Shown piece after piece: positions 1-12,415 of a DNA stretch of 64,000 nt. The notes beneath the pieces were generated by a model that was not told the DNA's origin, did no database searches, and saw nothing but the letters and a program-made list of their open reading frames with translations. Both the position numbers and the translations under genes were made by a program. Origin of the DNA: Paracentrotus lividus (taxonomy: Eukaryota; Echinodermata; Echinoidea; Camarodonta; Echinidae); assembly GCA_940671915.1 (NCBI GenBank), contig CALNVZ010003430.1, positions 15,279,442-15,343,441 on the forward strand. The letters are read 5' to 3'. Position 1 is the first letter of the stretch. Each line of letters starts with the position of its first letter.

Positions 1-96
1 GTGAACAAAAATTGACGTGTACCTTTCGTTGTGCTCACCCGGATGTAACGAAAAAAAAATTGGACCGTGTACCAAAATCTGAAATTCCGATTCTGC

Positions 97-297
97 CCCC
101 CCCCCCCCCCCCCCCCCCTCCCCCCACCTGTGAATGAAATCTGTGTCCGCCACTGATTCGATCACACATTGAAGTTCCACACAACGACTTTCTGATACCT
201 GGATAAGTTTTGGGGTTGGGCATGTTTAATAATTCTTATTTTTCATGACCATTGAAAATTAATATAGGGGGGGGGGGCCATAATGGCCCCCCCCCCA
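97..297. repeat. poly-C and poly-G homopolymer tracts
   Basis: A run of about 22 C (97-118) and a G run followed by a C run (267-297) sit in otherwise AT-rich DNA. Similar poly-G runs recur across the window (13233, 13399, 14905, 16276, 47644, 47829, 56935). A 62-residue glycine-rich ORF over the first tract is an artefact of the homopolymer. No gene is visible before 342. Confidence 0.8.
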
Positions 298-341
298 GGA
301 CTTTAAGCTCACGAAATAGCCCAGGTAAGTTAGGGTTAAAC

Positions 342-957
342 TAGGGTTGGGCAAATAATGACTTTTTTCTGAAAAGTTATTTCAAACAAGTCATTTCTAT
401 AATCAAATTTGATGTAGAATCCAAAAATGACAATGATTTTTGTGTACGATGAAGTTTGACGTCGCTAAAGTGCAAAAAAAACAAAATAGTGTATTTTGCC
501 CATTCATCACACACTTTATAGGTATAAGCCGGTTTTATTTTGTTTCTTTATGGATTTTGATGGTTTAAAGCTCAATCTGACAATTTAATGACCAAATTTA
601 GCTACTAAGTGTTATATGTGTTAATAGTGATTTTGAATTGAGGGATTTTGCTCGATATTGACTGAAAACTAACTACCAAATACACTAACAGTCAACTAGT
701 AGGACATACATGTTGGATAATCATGTTGGGGCTTCCTGACACCGAAAAGACATAAAAAACGCAATAAAATGGTTTGTACGTATAAAAAGAGAAAATTGGA
801 ATAATGACCTATTTTGGCGGCCATTTTGTTTTTTTTGCACTTTAGCGACGTAAGACGTCATCGTATGCAAAAATAATTGTCATTTTCAGTCTCTACGTCG
901 AATTTTACTTTAGAAACAACTTGTTTGAAAAAAAAAGTTGAGATTCGCCCAACCCTA
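342..957. mobile_element. hAT-like non-autonomous DNA transposon (copy 1)
   Basis: A 616-bp element with termini TAGGGTTGGGC and GCCCAACCCTA. It is flanked by an exact 7-bp duplication GTTAAAC (335-341 and 958-964). The inverted similarity continues inward for roughly 140 bp and includes the block GACGTCGCTAAAGTGCAAAA and its complement near 836-856. No transposase ORF is present. A second copy of about 618 bp lies at 63256-63873 with its own 7-bp duplication. The TAGGG terminus resembles Ac/hAT ends, but hAT elements normally duplicate 8 bp. Confidence 0.88.
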
Positions 958-1388
958 GTTAAACCTGTGTTGTGTCGAATGACTGAGCAATTCGGCTTTA
1001 AAAAACAAGCGTAGACATTGACTTGTCCCAAGTTTGGGTAAAAGCAGCCCTTGCCTTTTAATAATAGTCCACGTTGTCCCAATCCTTTGTTCCATAAGCC
1101 CGTCTCTCACTGTGCGATTTTTCAAGCGATAGCTTGCGATGCGATGCAAAGAGATGCAAAGCGATATCGCAGCAAATCGCACAGCGTGAGACGGGCTTTA
1201 TGAATGAACTTGGGAAGGCTGACCTCAGACAAAGAATGAATGATCAGAAAGCCAGGGTTTCTTCTGACAAAACTGGGCTCATTTAGTTTTTGACCAAAGT
1301 TTTTAAGAACTCGAGTGCCCAGTCATCCATGACAGTAAAGGTAAAATTCTGGTATCACTGGATAGGATATGAGTTACTCTTTGTCATG
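958..1388 (-). repeat. MITE relic, same family as 15555-15910, with a nested 100-bp palindrome
   Basis: Read on the minus strand, this matches the element at 15555-15910 segment by segment: the CTTGGGACAAG block, the GGTCAGCCTTCC block, and the terminal GAGTTACTCTTT end. A palindromic insert at about 1097-1198 has ends AAGCCCGTCTC and GAGACGGGCTT. It interrupts the alignment between the CCTTTGT and ATGAATG blocks, so it is a separate nested MITE. The hAT-like element at 342 removed or displaced the other terminus. Confidence 0.7.
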
Positions 1389-1588
1389 ATATAAACATTA
1401 ATGACACATAATTAAGTACTAGTAATACAATATTTCAATACGAGGCTCTCAAAGCGTTTATCTTGGACGTACTCTATATGCATGGGGGAAATTACTCCAA
1501 GGTACATGTATGTATGTGAAATAAAGTGCAAGCGAACGAACCAGATACCCCGTATAACATCACCTCAAGTAATCAACTTTTAAACATG

Positions 1589-1655
1589 TCACGGTTTTCT
1601 AACCCGAAATGCAACATTATGTCATAATGTTGCATTCCGGTTTAGAAAACCGTGA
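1589..1655. repeat. near-perfect loopless palindrome, 33-bp arms
   Basis: The left arm starts TCACGGTTTTCTAA and the right arm ends TTAGAAAACCGTGA. The arms meet at ATTATGTCATAAT with essentially no loop and only one or two mismatches. It could be a tiny MITE or a recent inverted duplication. No target duplication is obvious. Confidence 0.75.
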
Positions 1656-2348
1656 GAAAAAATACACTTATCATTGAGCAGTGTAATCTGTTTTGTCTTG
1701 TGATTTAGAGTAAATGATAACACATTTAACTGCTACCCGATATCCCAATGATAATGTTACCGAATAGAAAAATACTTCTCCTAAAAGCATCATTATTTCA
1801 CTATTCAAATAAAACTATATATTGACTAATTTATACCGAAATACCATATATCTTAAGTTATCTTAAAATGTACATGTATATTGATAAGATTAGCTTTTAT
1901 AACACATGTCGAGCCAACTCACAGTTTAATCTCGCTTTGATAAGCAAATGTACATTATAATGTACAGTATACAATCATTTGCCGGACGTTTAAATGTTTT
2001 AGTTGGAACACAAAGCATTATAAAAAATTTCGGAAATTAATTTTTGAATCGTCGCTAAATTTTGTATGGATAGAGTTCCACTGTCTCTAAGTATAACAAA
2101 ATGTTTTACTTTCTTTATGCAAATAAATGAACAAAATTTTTAAACACAATTTTGTCCCATTTAACCAAAATAGGTATGAAGGTCAATCATTTTTTGAAAA
2201 GAAGTTATGAAACCCTATAGCATTTAACTTATGAATTCTATTTAAAAATGATCCACATCATAACAGGGGTAGGCTTAATAGGTTAGGGCATTTTGATTCC
2301 ATGAAATGACTCAAACCAAATCCTTTGTACTTGAATGGTTAACATCTA
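1656..2348. other. AT-rich sequence without recognised features
   Basis: I see no supported coding segment, RNA gene or clear repeat here. Stop codons are frequent in all frames. Confidence 0.6.
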
Positions 2349-4339
2349 AACACAACACAAAAAGAAAGTTCCCCCTATTTCAGATATCAATAATTTTTTA
2401 ACCAGGAGGAATTTTAAAAATCTAATTACATGTCCATGTAGGGAATTTAATTAACTACAAGAGAAACGAATTTTAAGAAAAATCATCAAGTCATGCTTCA
2501 GTGAGCAATGGTTGAATCCAAAAATGTCATTTTTTTTAAAGTTCGCAAGCCTAAAATGGCAACTTTGATTCAATGATAACGGACCCATTTTCAGATTTTA
2601 AACATTTCACTCGTCAGAATGTATGGAAAACGTGCTTCCAAATATACGGCAATGAAATTTGCGTCAAATTTCACGGTTGAGTGAGCATGCAGCAAAAATT
2701 GCCCAAACTGCCATTTTTACTTTTTTGCCATGGTATATTCGATCAAATATGATGGAATTCCTGTTGTAGAAGTGTATGCAACCAATTAATATCCATTCGT
2801 TCACGGTTGAATGAACCAATCAAACAACCAAAAATAGGCCTTTTTAGAACTACGAAGAGTCATTGTAGTAATTTTATGCACTAGAAAGCATCTCGTTAAC
2901 ATTTTTTGGCTTGTATTTATATTTTTTGTGCACTTGTCAATGATCCTATGGCATTTATTTACAAATTCATGCTTCAGTAAGCACGTGAGACTGGAAAAAC
3001 CATTTTCTCACGTCCGGACTAAAATTCAAATTCTTACTTTGATTGAATATAACAATTCTTTTCGGGGAGTACTTTTGATTTTATTTTCATAAAAACCCCG
3101 ATGTTTCACGCCTCAGTGGGCACAAGATACAAGAAAATCATGAAAATGAGAAGAAAGTTTGGGGCTTCGTCATGGTTCAGTAACTTTTCGAATACGTAAT
3201 TTGAATAGAGATCATGTTAACTAAAGACCAGTTGAAGCTATGTGCAAAGTTTCATAAAATAGTTCACTGTCAAATGGACAAAAACTGACAATTAAAATAT
3301 GCCAAATTTCACTTTTCTTATACTTTTGTTAAACTTCTGTACATAAAGTCAATGGAGGAGGATATAAATACCTGACAAATGTGAAATTCGGCCTATTTCA
3401 TTGATGATTATTGTTAATTCTACAGGGAGTTATGTCACGAAACTTGGCACACAGCTTCAACTAATCTCTAACTAACATGATCTTGATTCAAATTACGTAT
3501 TCGAAAAGTCACTGAACCATGACGAAGCCCCAAACTTTCTTCTCATTTGCATGATTTTGTTGTATCTTGTGCCCACTGAGGCGTGAAACATCAGGATTTT
3601 TGTGAGAATAAAATCAAAAGTACTCCCCAAAAAGAATTGTTTAATTCAATAAAAGTAAAAATTTGAATTTTAGTCCATACATGGGAAAAGGGCTTTTCCA
3701 GTCTCACGTGCTCACTGAAGCATGAATTTGTAAATAAATGCCATAGGATCATTGACATGTGCCCACAGATTCTAAATACAAGCCAAAAAATGTTATTGAA
3801 ATGCTTTCTAGTGCATAAAATTACTGCAATGCATTTTCGTAATTCTAAAAATGGCCTATTTTTTGGTTGTTTAATGGGTTCATTCAACCGTGAATGAATG
3901 GATATTGGTTGCATACACTTCCACGACAGGAATTCCCTCATATTTGATCGATTATACCATGGAAAAGAAGTAAAAATGGCAGTTTGGGCAATTTTTGCTG
4001 CATGCTCACTCAACCGTAAAATTTTACGCAAATTTTGTTTCCGTAAATTGGGAAGCAGGTTTTGCATACATTCTGACGTGTAAAATGTTTAAAATCTGAA
4101 AATAGGTCCGTTATCATTGAATCAAAGTTGCCACTTTAGGCTTGCGAACTTCAAAAAATGACATTTTTGCATTCAACCATTGCTTACTGATTCATGACTT
4201 GATGATTTTTCCTCAAATTCGCTCCCCTTGTGGCTAATTAAATTCCCTACATCGACATGTAATTAGATTTTTTAAATTCCTCCTGGTTCAAAAGTTATTG
4301 ATATCTGAAATAGGGGGAACTTTCTTTTTGTGTTGTGTT
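2349..4339. mobile_element. 2-kb foldback TA-flanked DNA transposon
   Basis: Two arms of roughly 950 bp form one large imperfect palindrome centred near 3340. The ends are AACACAACACAAAAAGAAAG and its complement, and both ends abut a TA dinucleotide (2347-2348 and 4340-4341), as in Tc1/mariner-type insertion. Each arm carries five degenerate copies of a 17-bp motif (consensus TCAYGSYTSAGTGAGCA) spaced 130-180 bp apart. In the left arm they start near 2491, 2671, 2801, 2967 and 3106, with mirror copies in the right arm. ORFs across the palindrome (for example 3591-4067 minus) look like chance. The 13815-14935 element is a shorter relative. Confidence 0.85.
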
Positions 4340-4379
4340 TAGATATTTTTACATTGATCTTGTTTGTCATTGGCGTTTG

Positions 4380-5450
4380 TTAGGAAGTCCAAACATGTGA
4401 GTCTTCGGAAGTCCGGAAGGAATCCTTGACAGCTTCTGGATATGCACTTCTATAGTCCAGTAAGTACTCCATACACTGTAAAGCGATGGGGTCATACGAC
4501 ATATGAAATTTATTAGCAAAAGAGTTTATCCGTGACAGCCAAATGCTGAATGTAGCCAGCACCGAATATGCAGATATTTCTGACGTATTTGCCGACGCAC
4601 TCGGGCGAGTTGTGAGTGTTCTGCCAGTGTATGAACCTAACGGTGCTGTTCCAAGATGACTCCGTGTAGCCTCCAGGAACTCCTGGAATTCTATGGAGAG
4701 TCACCCAGTAGTGTTCATCAGGACTGTACTGTCCTCGCTGTACTTAAGCAAGTCAATGGCCGTCTGGTTGTGATGACGTAGTGATGAATTCTCGCGTAGC
4801 AGCGTAATATGCGTTGCCAAAGAAGAACTTGAAGTCCTGTGAGGTGGCGGCTTTTTGACATCCTTCATCTTGATCATCATGTTGTTACGGAATTCATGAT
4901 GTATTCGAGTCCGATGATCAAACCAATCCGGGGCCGTGATACCGGAATGTCGTTGTATCCTTGGAAAGCCTTCAACTGCTGGACAAGCTCCAGATTGGTT
5001 TTGAGCGGGTAGTCATTCGCGCAGAGTTAATGACATACTTCCAAGGCTCAGGCCGTTTAAGAGATCAGACATGCAATTGACATCGGCCTGAACGACGTGA
5101 ATGTGCATAGTTCACTTTGACTGGCTTGAGGCAATGAAGACATTCGAAAAGCATGCTGCTAGCGACTGAACAGCTGCCTGAAATGGCGCAGGAGACTTGG
5201 CATCTGGATGGATGCAGTACACATTATGCGGTTGGTAGACGGCACGGAGCAATCGCTCGAGTTGCGAAGACTCCGCTGCGCGACTATGATGTATGCGAGA
5301 GGAAACTCTCGTCTCATCCGTAGATCGAGGTGAGCTCGGATACCGCCGGTTATTAGATAACGGTCGCAGTCACTGGTCCAATCTTAACTGCAGAATCGGA
5401 GGGTATCTTCTGGCGATTTGCTTTCAAGGACTCGTGTGGCTGTAGTAATG
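4380..5450 (-). pseudogene. possible decayed BEL/Pao-like retrotransposon fragment
   Basis: Minus-strand reading frames broken by stops and shifts contain stretches resembling BEL/Pao polyproteins. A segment around 4890-5020 reads like a Pao-type aspartic protease region (RPRIGLIIGLEY). A segment at 4383-4530 reads ALQCMEYLL then YPEAVKDSF, resembling the RT stretch before the catalytic YVDD box. The protease-before-RT order fits this strand. No LTRs were recognised and no frame is intact. The DNA from 5450 to 6474 carries two short open frames (5453-5758, 5889-6176) that I do not recognise. Confidence 0.35.
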
Positions 5451-6474
5451 GCTTGTTGGTCACCTTTAATGATTGCTGCACAATTAACAGAATAGTGTCT
5501 ATGAAAGGTGAAAGTAAGATGAATTCCATTTTCCTTCATCAAAGATCTTCTTGGATTGCACTATCAATGGCTGTTGAAATACTTTGTGTTATGGAAGCAT
5601 CCTGGCATCGATCACATTACTTCTGTTTTGGCTTATGTAACAAATGTGACCTTTGGTCATCTTGTTGTAATTCTGTTGAATCTTGGTCTGAGTTGTCTAC
5701 TATTGGCGTTTCCATACCTGATACAATGAAACTGAATGACTTGCCAGTGCAACGATGACAAGAACTATTCGGTAAACAGATTCCCGTGAAGACCTCAACG
5801 AGATTCGACTGCCGGCACGCCTCAATTTGCTGATGAGAAACATCTTTATCCGAGTTCCTCTTAAGGTTCTGTCAAACGTCCACTGGTCTTGTTGTTAGGT
5901 GTAATATGCTCCACTTTCTTTAAGGCTGTCCAGCTCGTGATTGCGCTCAGATCATCCGAGTACAACCGTAAAAGCACCATCAAGAAGATATTACAGGGAT
6001 GTTTTCATAAATGTTCCCGTGACCTAATCTTGCATGTAAATATGCATGGTAATTTCAAGAGGTCAAAAACGTCCACTCCTGACCGTTTCCTCCTGTATTC
6101 ATCAGTATGTCTTGGCAATTTTAAACGGAAACAAAGGAATATAGTTTTTCAATGGGAAACTGTTGAGGAAGCATAAAGCAGATCCAGGAATGAATATTAT
6201 CTTCAAATAAGTGTAGAGCATGCAGGTCCCAGTCAATTTCGCGATGCATTCATCTTGTCCCTTCCTGGATTAGCAAAAATGAAACAGTGATACAATTTAC
6301 AGATTAACTCGCTCTTTATTGAAAATGAATAGAAAACGATTTCAAGACGATTTGCAGAAAGATACTTCAGTTCCAGTGCACAACATAAGAATTACGTTAT
6401 TTCAAAATAAGCTTTATAATCCTTCAAAATCCATCAAGTACCAAGTACTTGCCAGTGGCATATAACTATTATTA

Positions 6475-7212
6475 GGGAGCTTTCGCTGGACTACGGGGAC
6501 GCTAATCTAGAACGTTAGCTTTATGGATGACTTTATTTTCAAAATAGCTCAAACCCCAAACTCCTGCATACTGTTAGTACAGGAAAAAGAGTGTGTAAAA
6601 CTGGTATTTGCTAGAAACGGCTGGCAAGCGTTTAAATTACAAGTTTTCGTGTGCACAAACGAGGGTTTCCCCTAGCTACAAGAGATAGCTCCCCGTTGTC
6701 AAAATCTACAACGCTATTTTGGGGAAATGTACGTTCTCCCGAAACGTAGAACGTATCTAGGTTCTCAGCTGAGAACGTAAGTCAGTTATAATAAGCGAGC
6801 GCTTTGATAGGAATGTATACAGGCATTTCCCCCTTTGCTAAAACATAAAAGAAGCATACTTTGATTTGACTAATCATAAAGGCTGGGCGGTAGGTTATTT
6901 CTTTTCATATCAGCAATGTTTTAGGTCAGCTGTTATACGCATAGATGCATTTGTCACAATAAAACCTTGGTATGAAAAAAAGAAAGAACTAGGTATCCCC
7001 AGTAAAGTAGCCTTTGGATTGAATTCTTATTGCAACAATAGACGTTACAATGTCTCACAAGCCAAAGGGAACATGTGCGGTTACCATTGGAAACTTTTAT
7101 TCAAAGTTATTGAAGAAGATAGAAAACGAGGGTTTGCAGGCATTTTGAAAATAGTGCCCTCTTTTTTGCTAACGTTCTAGATTAGCGTCCCCGTAGTCCA
7201 GCGAAAGCTCCC
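6475..7212. mobile_element. TIR DNA element, 738 bp, 45-bp perfect TIRs
   Basis: The perfect inverted ends start GGGAGCTTTCGCTGGACTAC and continue to CTAACGTT-type sequence for about 45 bp. TA dinucleotides flank both ends (6473-6474 and 7213-7214), so a TA target is possible. The 104-codon frame inside (6866-7180) has no recognisable domain and is probably not a gene. The perfect TIRs suggest a young insertion. Confidence 0.82.
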
Positions 7213-8251
7213 TACTTTCTTTATTGTATCGTTTGGTCATGCAGAACAACACCCTAGCCCAACCCAATTCAGAGCACGCACAAACACAAAGAGGAAATAG
7301 AAATAATTTCCATGTTTGTGTGATAAAAGTGATTGTATTTTCTCACTCACTCGTACGTGCCTGCTTCTAACGCCACGATAGAAAATTCACGCACGGCTGA
7401 CTTAACAAAATAAGTTACACTGGTACAAGATTAAAGGTCAGTTATATATATAATTGCATGGTAAAAGGCATTTATGCATTAAACAACTTTTTTTTTGTTG
7501 CCGTAACGATGAACGAGAAAGAAACTTTTGACTACCTAACACCCAATCAAATCTAGAAAAGTTTTCGAGAATATATCTTGTTTCTTTTATATTTTTCTTG
7601 TTATATGATATACGAAAGGATGTTGATTTCTGATCGATAAAGTGGAATAAGAGGAAAAAGTTTCTCATGGAGTTTAATATTGAAATCACTGGTATCTGAC
7701 CTTAGATAATTATTATGCTTAATGTTGTTAAAGTGATTTGTTAAAGTGTTTAAAGTAATGAAGAATAAAATAACTCGTGCGTATGGACCAGATCTTGGGC
7801 AAAATGCATAAGTAAAGATAAATCTTATTATAAGATATCTCCTTTCATGTAGGCCTACTGCTTTTCGATTATCTCATCAGTCATTTCAAATTATGGTTTC
7901 GTTGTGTTTCAATGTTTTATGGAAAGTTATGTAGTGCTGTGATTTGTTATTATATTTTGTTTAAAAAATTATGTTCTACTATGTTACTAATATTGTAAAT
8001 CTATCATTTTTTTACTTATGTATTGAAGAAAAAAAAATGAATAAAAAACAAATAAATATTTTGATCATATTGGGATGACGTCATTTTGCTCTTTCCAACT
8101 TTGATCATTATGACCTTGGAATATAATAAGTGCATGTATACATGCATTCAATATTCTAAAATCAGCCCCTTCTAATTTTCCATGATATTATGAGACAACT
8201 TGTATTTGCCCGTCATGCTATTCTGTTAAGTTCAAACCAAATGTCTTAATA

Positions 8252-8478
8252 GACCAGTTTACTAACGTATTCAAATTTTATGCATACTTTTTAAGCAAAT
8301 GTTGTTCTTGACAACCTGAAAGCGTGCCAGAGGCTTACCTGACATAGCAACAACTAATGTGTGCAAACTGGATTCTATCATTGTAGTTCATTCTTGCATT
8401 ACAGGTTGTTTGAATACCTTGTTACTATGTCGCCAGGAAAAAGTATGCATAAAATTTGAATATGTTAATAAACTGGTC
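8252..8478. mobile_element. 227-bp TA-flanked MITE
   Basis: Inverted ends of about 40 bp begin GACCAGTTTACTAACGTATT on the left and mirror this on the right. TA flanks are at 8250-8251 and 8479-8480. An internal AAAGTATGCATAAAATTT block occurs in both arms. No coding capacity. The flanking DNA from 7213 to 8251 shows nothing recognisable. Confidence 0.82.
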
Positions 8479-8599
8479 TATTCAAAATTGAATAATATGA
8501 ATGACTTTTGGCAATCATCATTATTTGAAGTGCTAATCCAGAATGTTTCAACTGTAATAACTTTTTATGTTATGATATGTTAACAAAATTCTATGACCT

Positions 8600-9532
8600 T
8601 TTTTTTTTTTTTTTTTAAATCAAAGCCATTTCTTTCATAATTGCTTTTGCTAGTGTGGCTGCCTCACTAAACTCGGGTCGTTCATTGGGGAGTTTCGGTT
8701 CGAGGTTCGAAGGACAAAGTCACTCCAACATAATTTATTCCTTTGCGAAACCATTTATTCAACAAATTTCTAGATATCATTTGTTGGCGAGTAGAGAAGT
8801 TGAACATATGGGTAGATGGGTAGATAAAATGCTTCAATACAAAAGAAAAGATAAAACAACTACTTAAAATACTATTCGATCGAGTTGACAAAGAAAACGA
8901 TACAACATAAATGTGACATTATTGCAACTATAAGAATTATGATAATAACTATTAAAGTACAATGGTCAACGAAAGCTAAACTCTCTTTTTGTTACTTCAA
9001 GTACATAATATTATGTCTGATGATACAGAAACCAATTAAAGGACATATCGAAATATTCAAATGATTACAATCAATCAATTTATCAGTTAAAAGATTAAAA
9101 TATATAATTAGACAATATGCAACTATACATGTAGTTATAACATCCTTTCAAAACATTTTAATAAGAAAAAGATTATCAAACTCAAGTTTACAAATGCACA
9201 TTTATTACCACAATGGTTTTAGTCATAAAAATCGCTATTTGCAAATTAAAATGAACTGAAATAAGAAATGTTCTTACTAATTGGAGGCTTTGAACTATGA
9301 AGCTGGTTTGGATCGAATGTATAAGATCTATAATTCACTGTACAACATGGTTACGACTGCTCTGCTAATGGCGATAAAACATACTGAACGGCTTAAATTT
9401 CTTGCTGAAACTTAAAGTCCCAGACCGGACCGAGAAATGAAAACCAAAATTACATATAAAACGAAAGCTAATATTTCTTCCTAATACAACAATTCCCAAT
9501 TTTAAGCATTTTTTATCTTCCATTTAGAAAGT
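8600..9532. other. AT-rich DNA with poly-T tract, no recognised gene
   Basis: A poly-T run of about 20 bases (8600-8618) is followed by AT-rich sequence. Short overlapping open frames at 8655-8891 on both strands lack recognisable domains. I see no splice-consistent coding segment. Confidence 0.5.
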
Positions 9533-10384
9533 ATTTCATTAAAAAGGTTGATCGAACCTCAACCAGGCCATCCCTCCCAAGTACTCGTAGAAGTACCCTC
9601 ATTATATAATGCGGCTGATGACGTCAAAGAAGTTTAAGGGAATGCTGCTGCCAGGCATGATAGGGTTTCGGCTTTAGAAAACACGTTTGTATTGCTATGT
9701 CAGAACAATAGACCACATGTGTGCTAAGATTCTATTGTTCTGACATAGCAATACAAACGTGTTTTCTAAAGGCGAAACCAATCATGCCTGGCAGTAGCAT
9801 TCCCTTAAAGGTGGTGTATAGTTTCGAGGAGAAAGAAAAATTAATTTTGGTTCACATTAAGATGAATTTGAAAGATTGAATCAAGACCATAATAAAGCAA
9901 ATTATAGTACTTGAAATCTCGTTTTAGTGTCTTTATTTCATAATATAAGGATAAAAAAAGATAAGTCGGGGACCCGTGACAGGTTACGCTCACGGGAAAA
10001 CCAATGGGGATTCTCTGTGTGGGTGTTACAACAGATTCGTTCGCACTAATTCACGCCGTAACCTCAGGCGTGCGAACTTGGTCAGCCAGAGGTTAATAAA
10101 TGGCAGTTAAATTACGCGCTATATTCAAACAAATTCAATGAAATTCATCAGAAATAACGAAAGGAATGTCACAAGATTCTCTCACACATATCTTTTAGTG
10201 CACTGTTGGACAACATGTAACTACATTTGATCGGTTTTGTGCCAATTCCTTTTTTGCTACCAAAACTATACAACCAGGTTAAACTTCTTGACGTCATCAG
10301 CCGCATTATATAATAGGGGTTACTTTTACGAGTACTTGGGAGGGATGGCCTGGTTGAGGTTCGATCATCTTTTTATGAATACTG
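9533..10384. mobile_element. TIR element (about 850 bp) hosting a nested TTAA MITE
   Basis: Inverted ends of about 100 bp contain ATCGAACCTCAACCAGGCCA on the left (near 9551) and the mirror image near 10340-10375. Beyond them the block GATGACGTCAA and its complement continue the arms. The left arm is interrupted by a 167-bp palindrome (9638-9804). The right arm is not, so it shows the empty site. No transposase is encoded. The target duplication is unclear. Confidence 0.78.
9638..9804. mobile_element. 167-bp palindromic MITE at a TTAA target
   Basis: The ends GGGAATGCTGCTGCCAGGCA and its mirror are flanked by TTAA on both sides (9634-9637 and 9805-9808). The stem is about 73 bp with few mismatches and the loop is about 20 bp. 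TTAA duplication and a GGG terminus are typical of piggyBac-type or Kolobok-type transposition. The uninterrupted sequence in the opposite arm of the host element (around 10280) confirms insertion. Confidence 0.88.
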
Positions 10385-10916
10385 TTATGAAAATTTAATT
10401 TATTTTGCGGGTATTTATGTTATACGCCTACTTAGCTTTCAATCGATGTAAGGTTGTATTTACTCCGTCAACGGTCTTTAAAATGCATACCAAGGCTATA
10501 TAGAAGAGTGCACATTTACTAAAAAGTCATTGTTATAAAGTAAAGTTTAAAAGGCTTACTGGCCGGAGTAATCACAATAGCTGTCTGAGGAATGAATAGA
10601 ATTTTGAAAAAAGAGAAACTTCTCAGGCATGAATTGGTCTAATGGGGCTTTCTAGCATAACAGATATTTTATATTACTATATATATTTCATGAATAAAAA
10701 CTAAAAGGATCCAAATAGATATCACACAAATATGTATATTAAAATTGCACAAATAATATTTATTTAATTCACTGCACACTGCTGCAGTGACAGCTAGAAA
10801 ATTTCAACCAGGTCATACACTTTGCCATTGACAGTTGCATTAATGGCGGTCAGTAAAAAGTTCGACCATATACCTATTGTTTCTAAGTTTTTGTTTTTTT
10901 CTAGAACCCTTTTTAT
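10385..10916. other. AT-rich intergenic DNA
   Basis: No coding, RNA or repeat structure is recognisable before the next element. Confidence 0.5.
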
Positions 10917-11689
10917 GGGTTGTTTTACGATCAGGGTACACCGTCAAAAAATGGCCTTCTGTGCATCATAAAACGAAATCTATGTAATGTCATATCACAA
11001 TTTTGATGGTAGGCTATTGGGCACTGTTAGAGCAACCTACAAGAGAAAAATGAATTATTGACCATGACTCATTTTTCTAAAAATTGACCATATCTGGCAA
11101 TTTAGGGCAAAATTGCAGTCTCATTTTATTTTTTCTAATTTTGAGCATGAGCATCTTTATTACTAAAGATCATTAAGCTTGTTTTTCCAATCAGAATTGA
11201 CTACTGAAATGTGATTGTTTAAAAACTGAAAACCCAAGAAGCTACAATTAATCTGAATTTTTGTGACCATTAACCAAAAATGGGGTGCCAATTCTGTCAA
11301 AAAATGTCTGAATTTGGTGTTTTTACGCATAGTTAGACATCACTTGATGAAAAATGCTTTTGTTTGTAAGAACACTTGTATATATGCCACAAACTTATAA
11401 TGTTTACTTCGCCAACATCCACTTATTTTTCAGACAGTTCACGTTACAATGTTGTCAAATCACGTTCCGTCAAAAACGTCCTCTCCGAAGAATGAAGCAA
11501 TTGACTTTACGTGTAATACAAAATTTGAACCCCTATAGAAAAATAAGTTGGTGACCTCATGCCTCCGAATTTAAAAGCAATATCATTTTACTTGTCTAGA
11601 ACACATACACAAAAATTGGGGGAAAACAAAACAACTTTTTTTTTTGGTCCAGTGAGATAAAATGGTGTACCCTGATCGTAAAACAACCC
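10917..11689. mobile_element. 773-bp TIR element flanked by TTAT
   Basis: The terminal inverted repeats GGGTTGTTTTACGATCAGGG (26 bp in total, ending TACACC) are perfect. TTAT flanks both ends (10913-10916 and 11690-11693), a TTAA-like 4-bp duplication. A 66-codon frame (11354-11554) is unrecognised. The interior is AT-rich. Confidence 0.78.
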
Positions 11690-11799
11690 TTATGGAAACA
11701 CACTATACATTATTCCCTGGTCAATTAAAAACCAGACAGTCAATAGTTATTAGGTTATTAAAGTGTATGGATCGATGGGTTTGTTTTTCCTGGTGACCC

Positions 11800-12033
11800 A
11801 GAGGTTCCCAACCATATTAAATAACGATAACATTAGAAATTAGAATGCGAATAACGCGTTGGAACAGCTGAAAGTTTTGGTCACAATAGAAAGAAGTCTA
11901 GTGTTTTAAATGCATTCCCAAAATTGAATGACAGAAGGAAAAGTTTATCATTCATGCTTTCTCTTATGAGAAGTCATTCGCTTCAGCTGTTTCAAATATT
12001 TGCGCTATTCACATTCTAATTTCTAATGTTGTA
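11800..12033. mobile_element. probable hAT-Charlie-like MITE relic
   Basis: Inverted blocks ACATTAGAAATTAGAATG (about 11830) and CATTCTAATTTCTAATGT (about 12013) bracket about 140 bp. The sequence CAGAGGTTCCCAACC just before the left block resembles Charlie-type hAT termini. The matching right terminus is not seen. Confidence 0.5.
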
Positions 12034-12349
12034 ATTATTCCGGCATCTGTTGTAACCCAGCAGGTATAACGAGGCATTCATTTTTGAACAGAACAAATGT
12101 TAGAACCAAGTTTGCATGCATTACCTATTGCTTTCTCCACCATGCTATCAGGTTTGCAAGGAAAATCTTTGTCTAACATATTAAAAAAAGTATGGATTAA
12201 ATTTGAGAATATTAGTAAACGGGTATTCCTTGTTAAATAGTGCATACAAGATAATAATTATACGTGTTTTTGTGATTTAAATCTTTTCAAAAACTTATTT
12301 TACTTATCAAACAACTTCATGAAACAGAGGTACAAATGCTAATCACTAA

Positions 12350-12415
12350 AGGTAGTATCTCACCTGTAGAGAATTGGAAACGGAGACGTCTCCAAGACTA
12401 GAAAAATCTCATAAA
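12350..12415. repeat. fragment of the GGTRGTATCTCAC MITE family
   Basis: Contains GGTAGTATCTCACCTG followed by GGAGACGTCTCC. The same combination occurs in the complete element at 18073-18291, its duplicate near 27645, and a fragment at 43272. No right end was found. Confidence 0.6.

Noticed and set aside
3591-4067. 158-codon minus-strand ORF
   Set aside because: Lies in one arm of a foldback transposon, has no recognisable domain, and the mirror arm does not keep the frame open.
6866-7180. 104-codon ORF as a transposase
   Set aside because: Too short, no catalytic motif, and sits within a non-autonomous TIR element.
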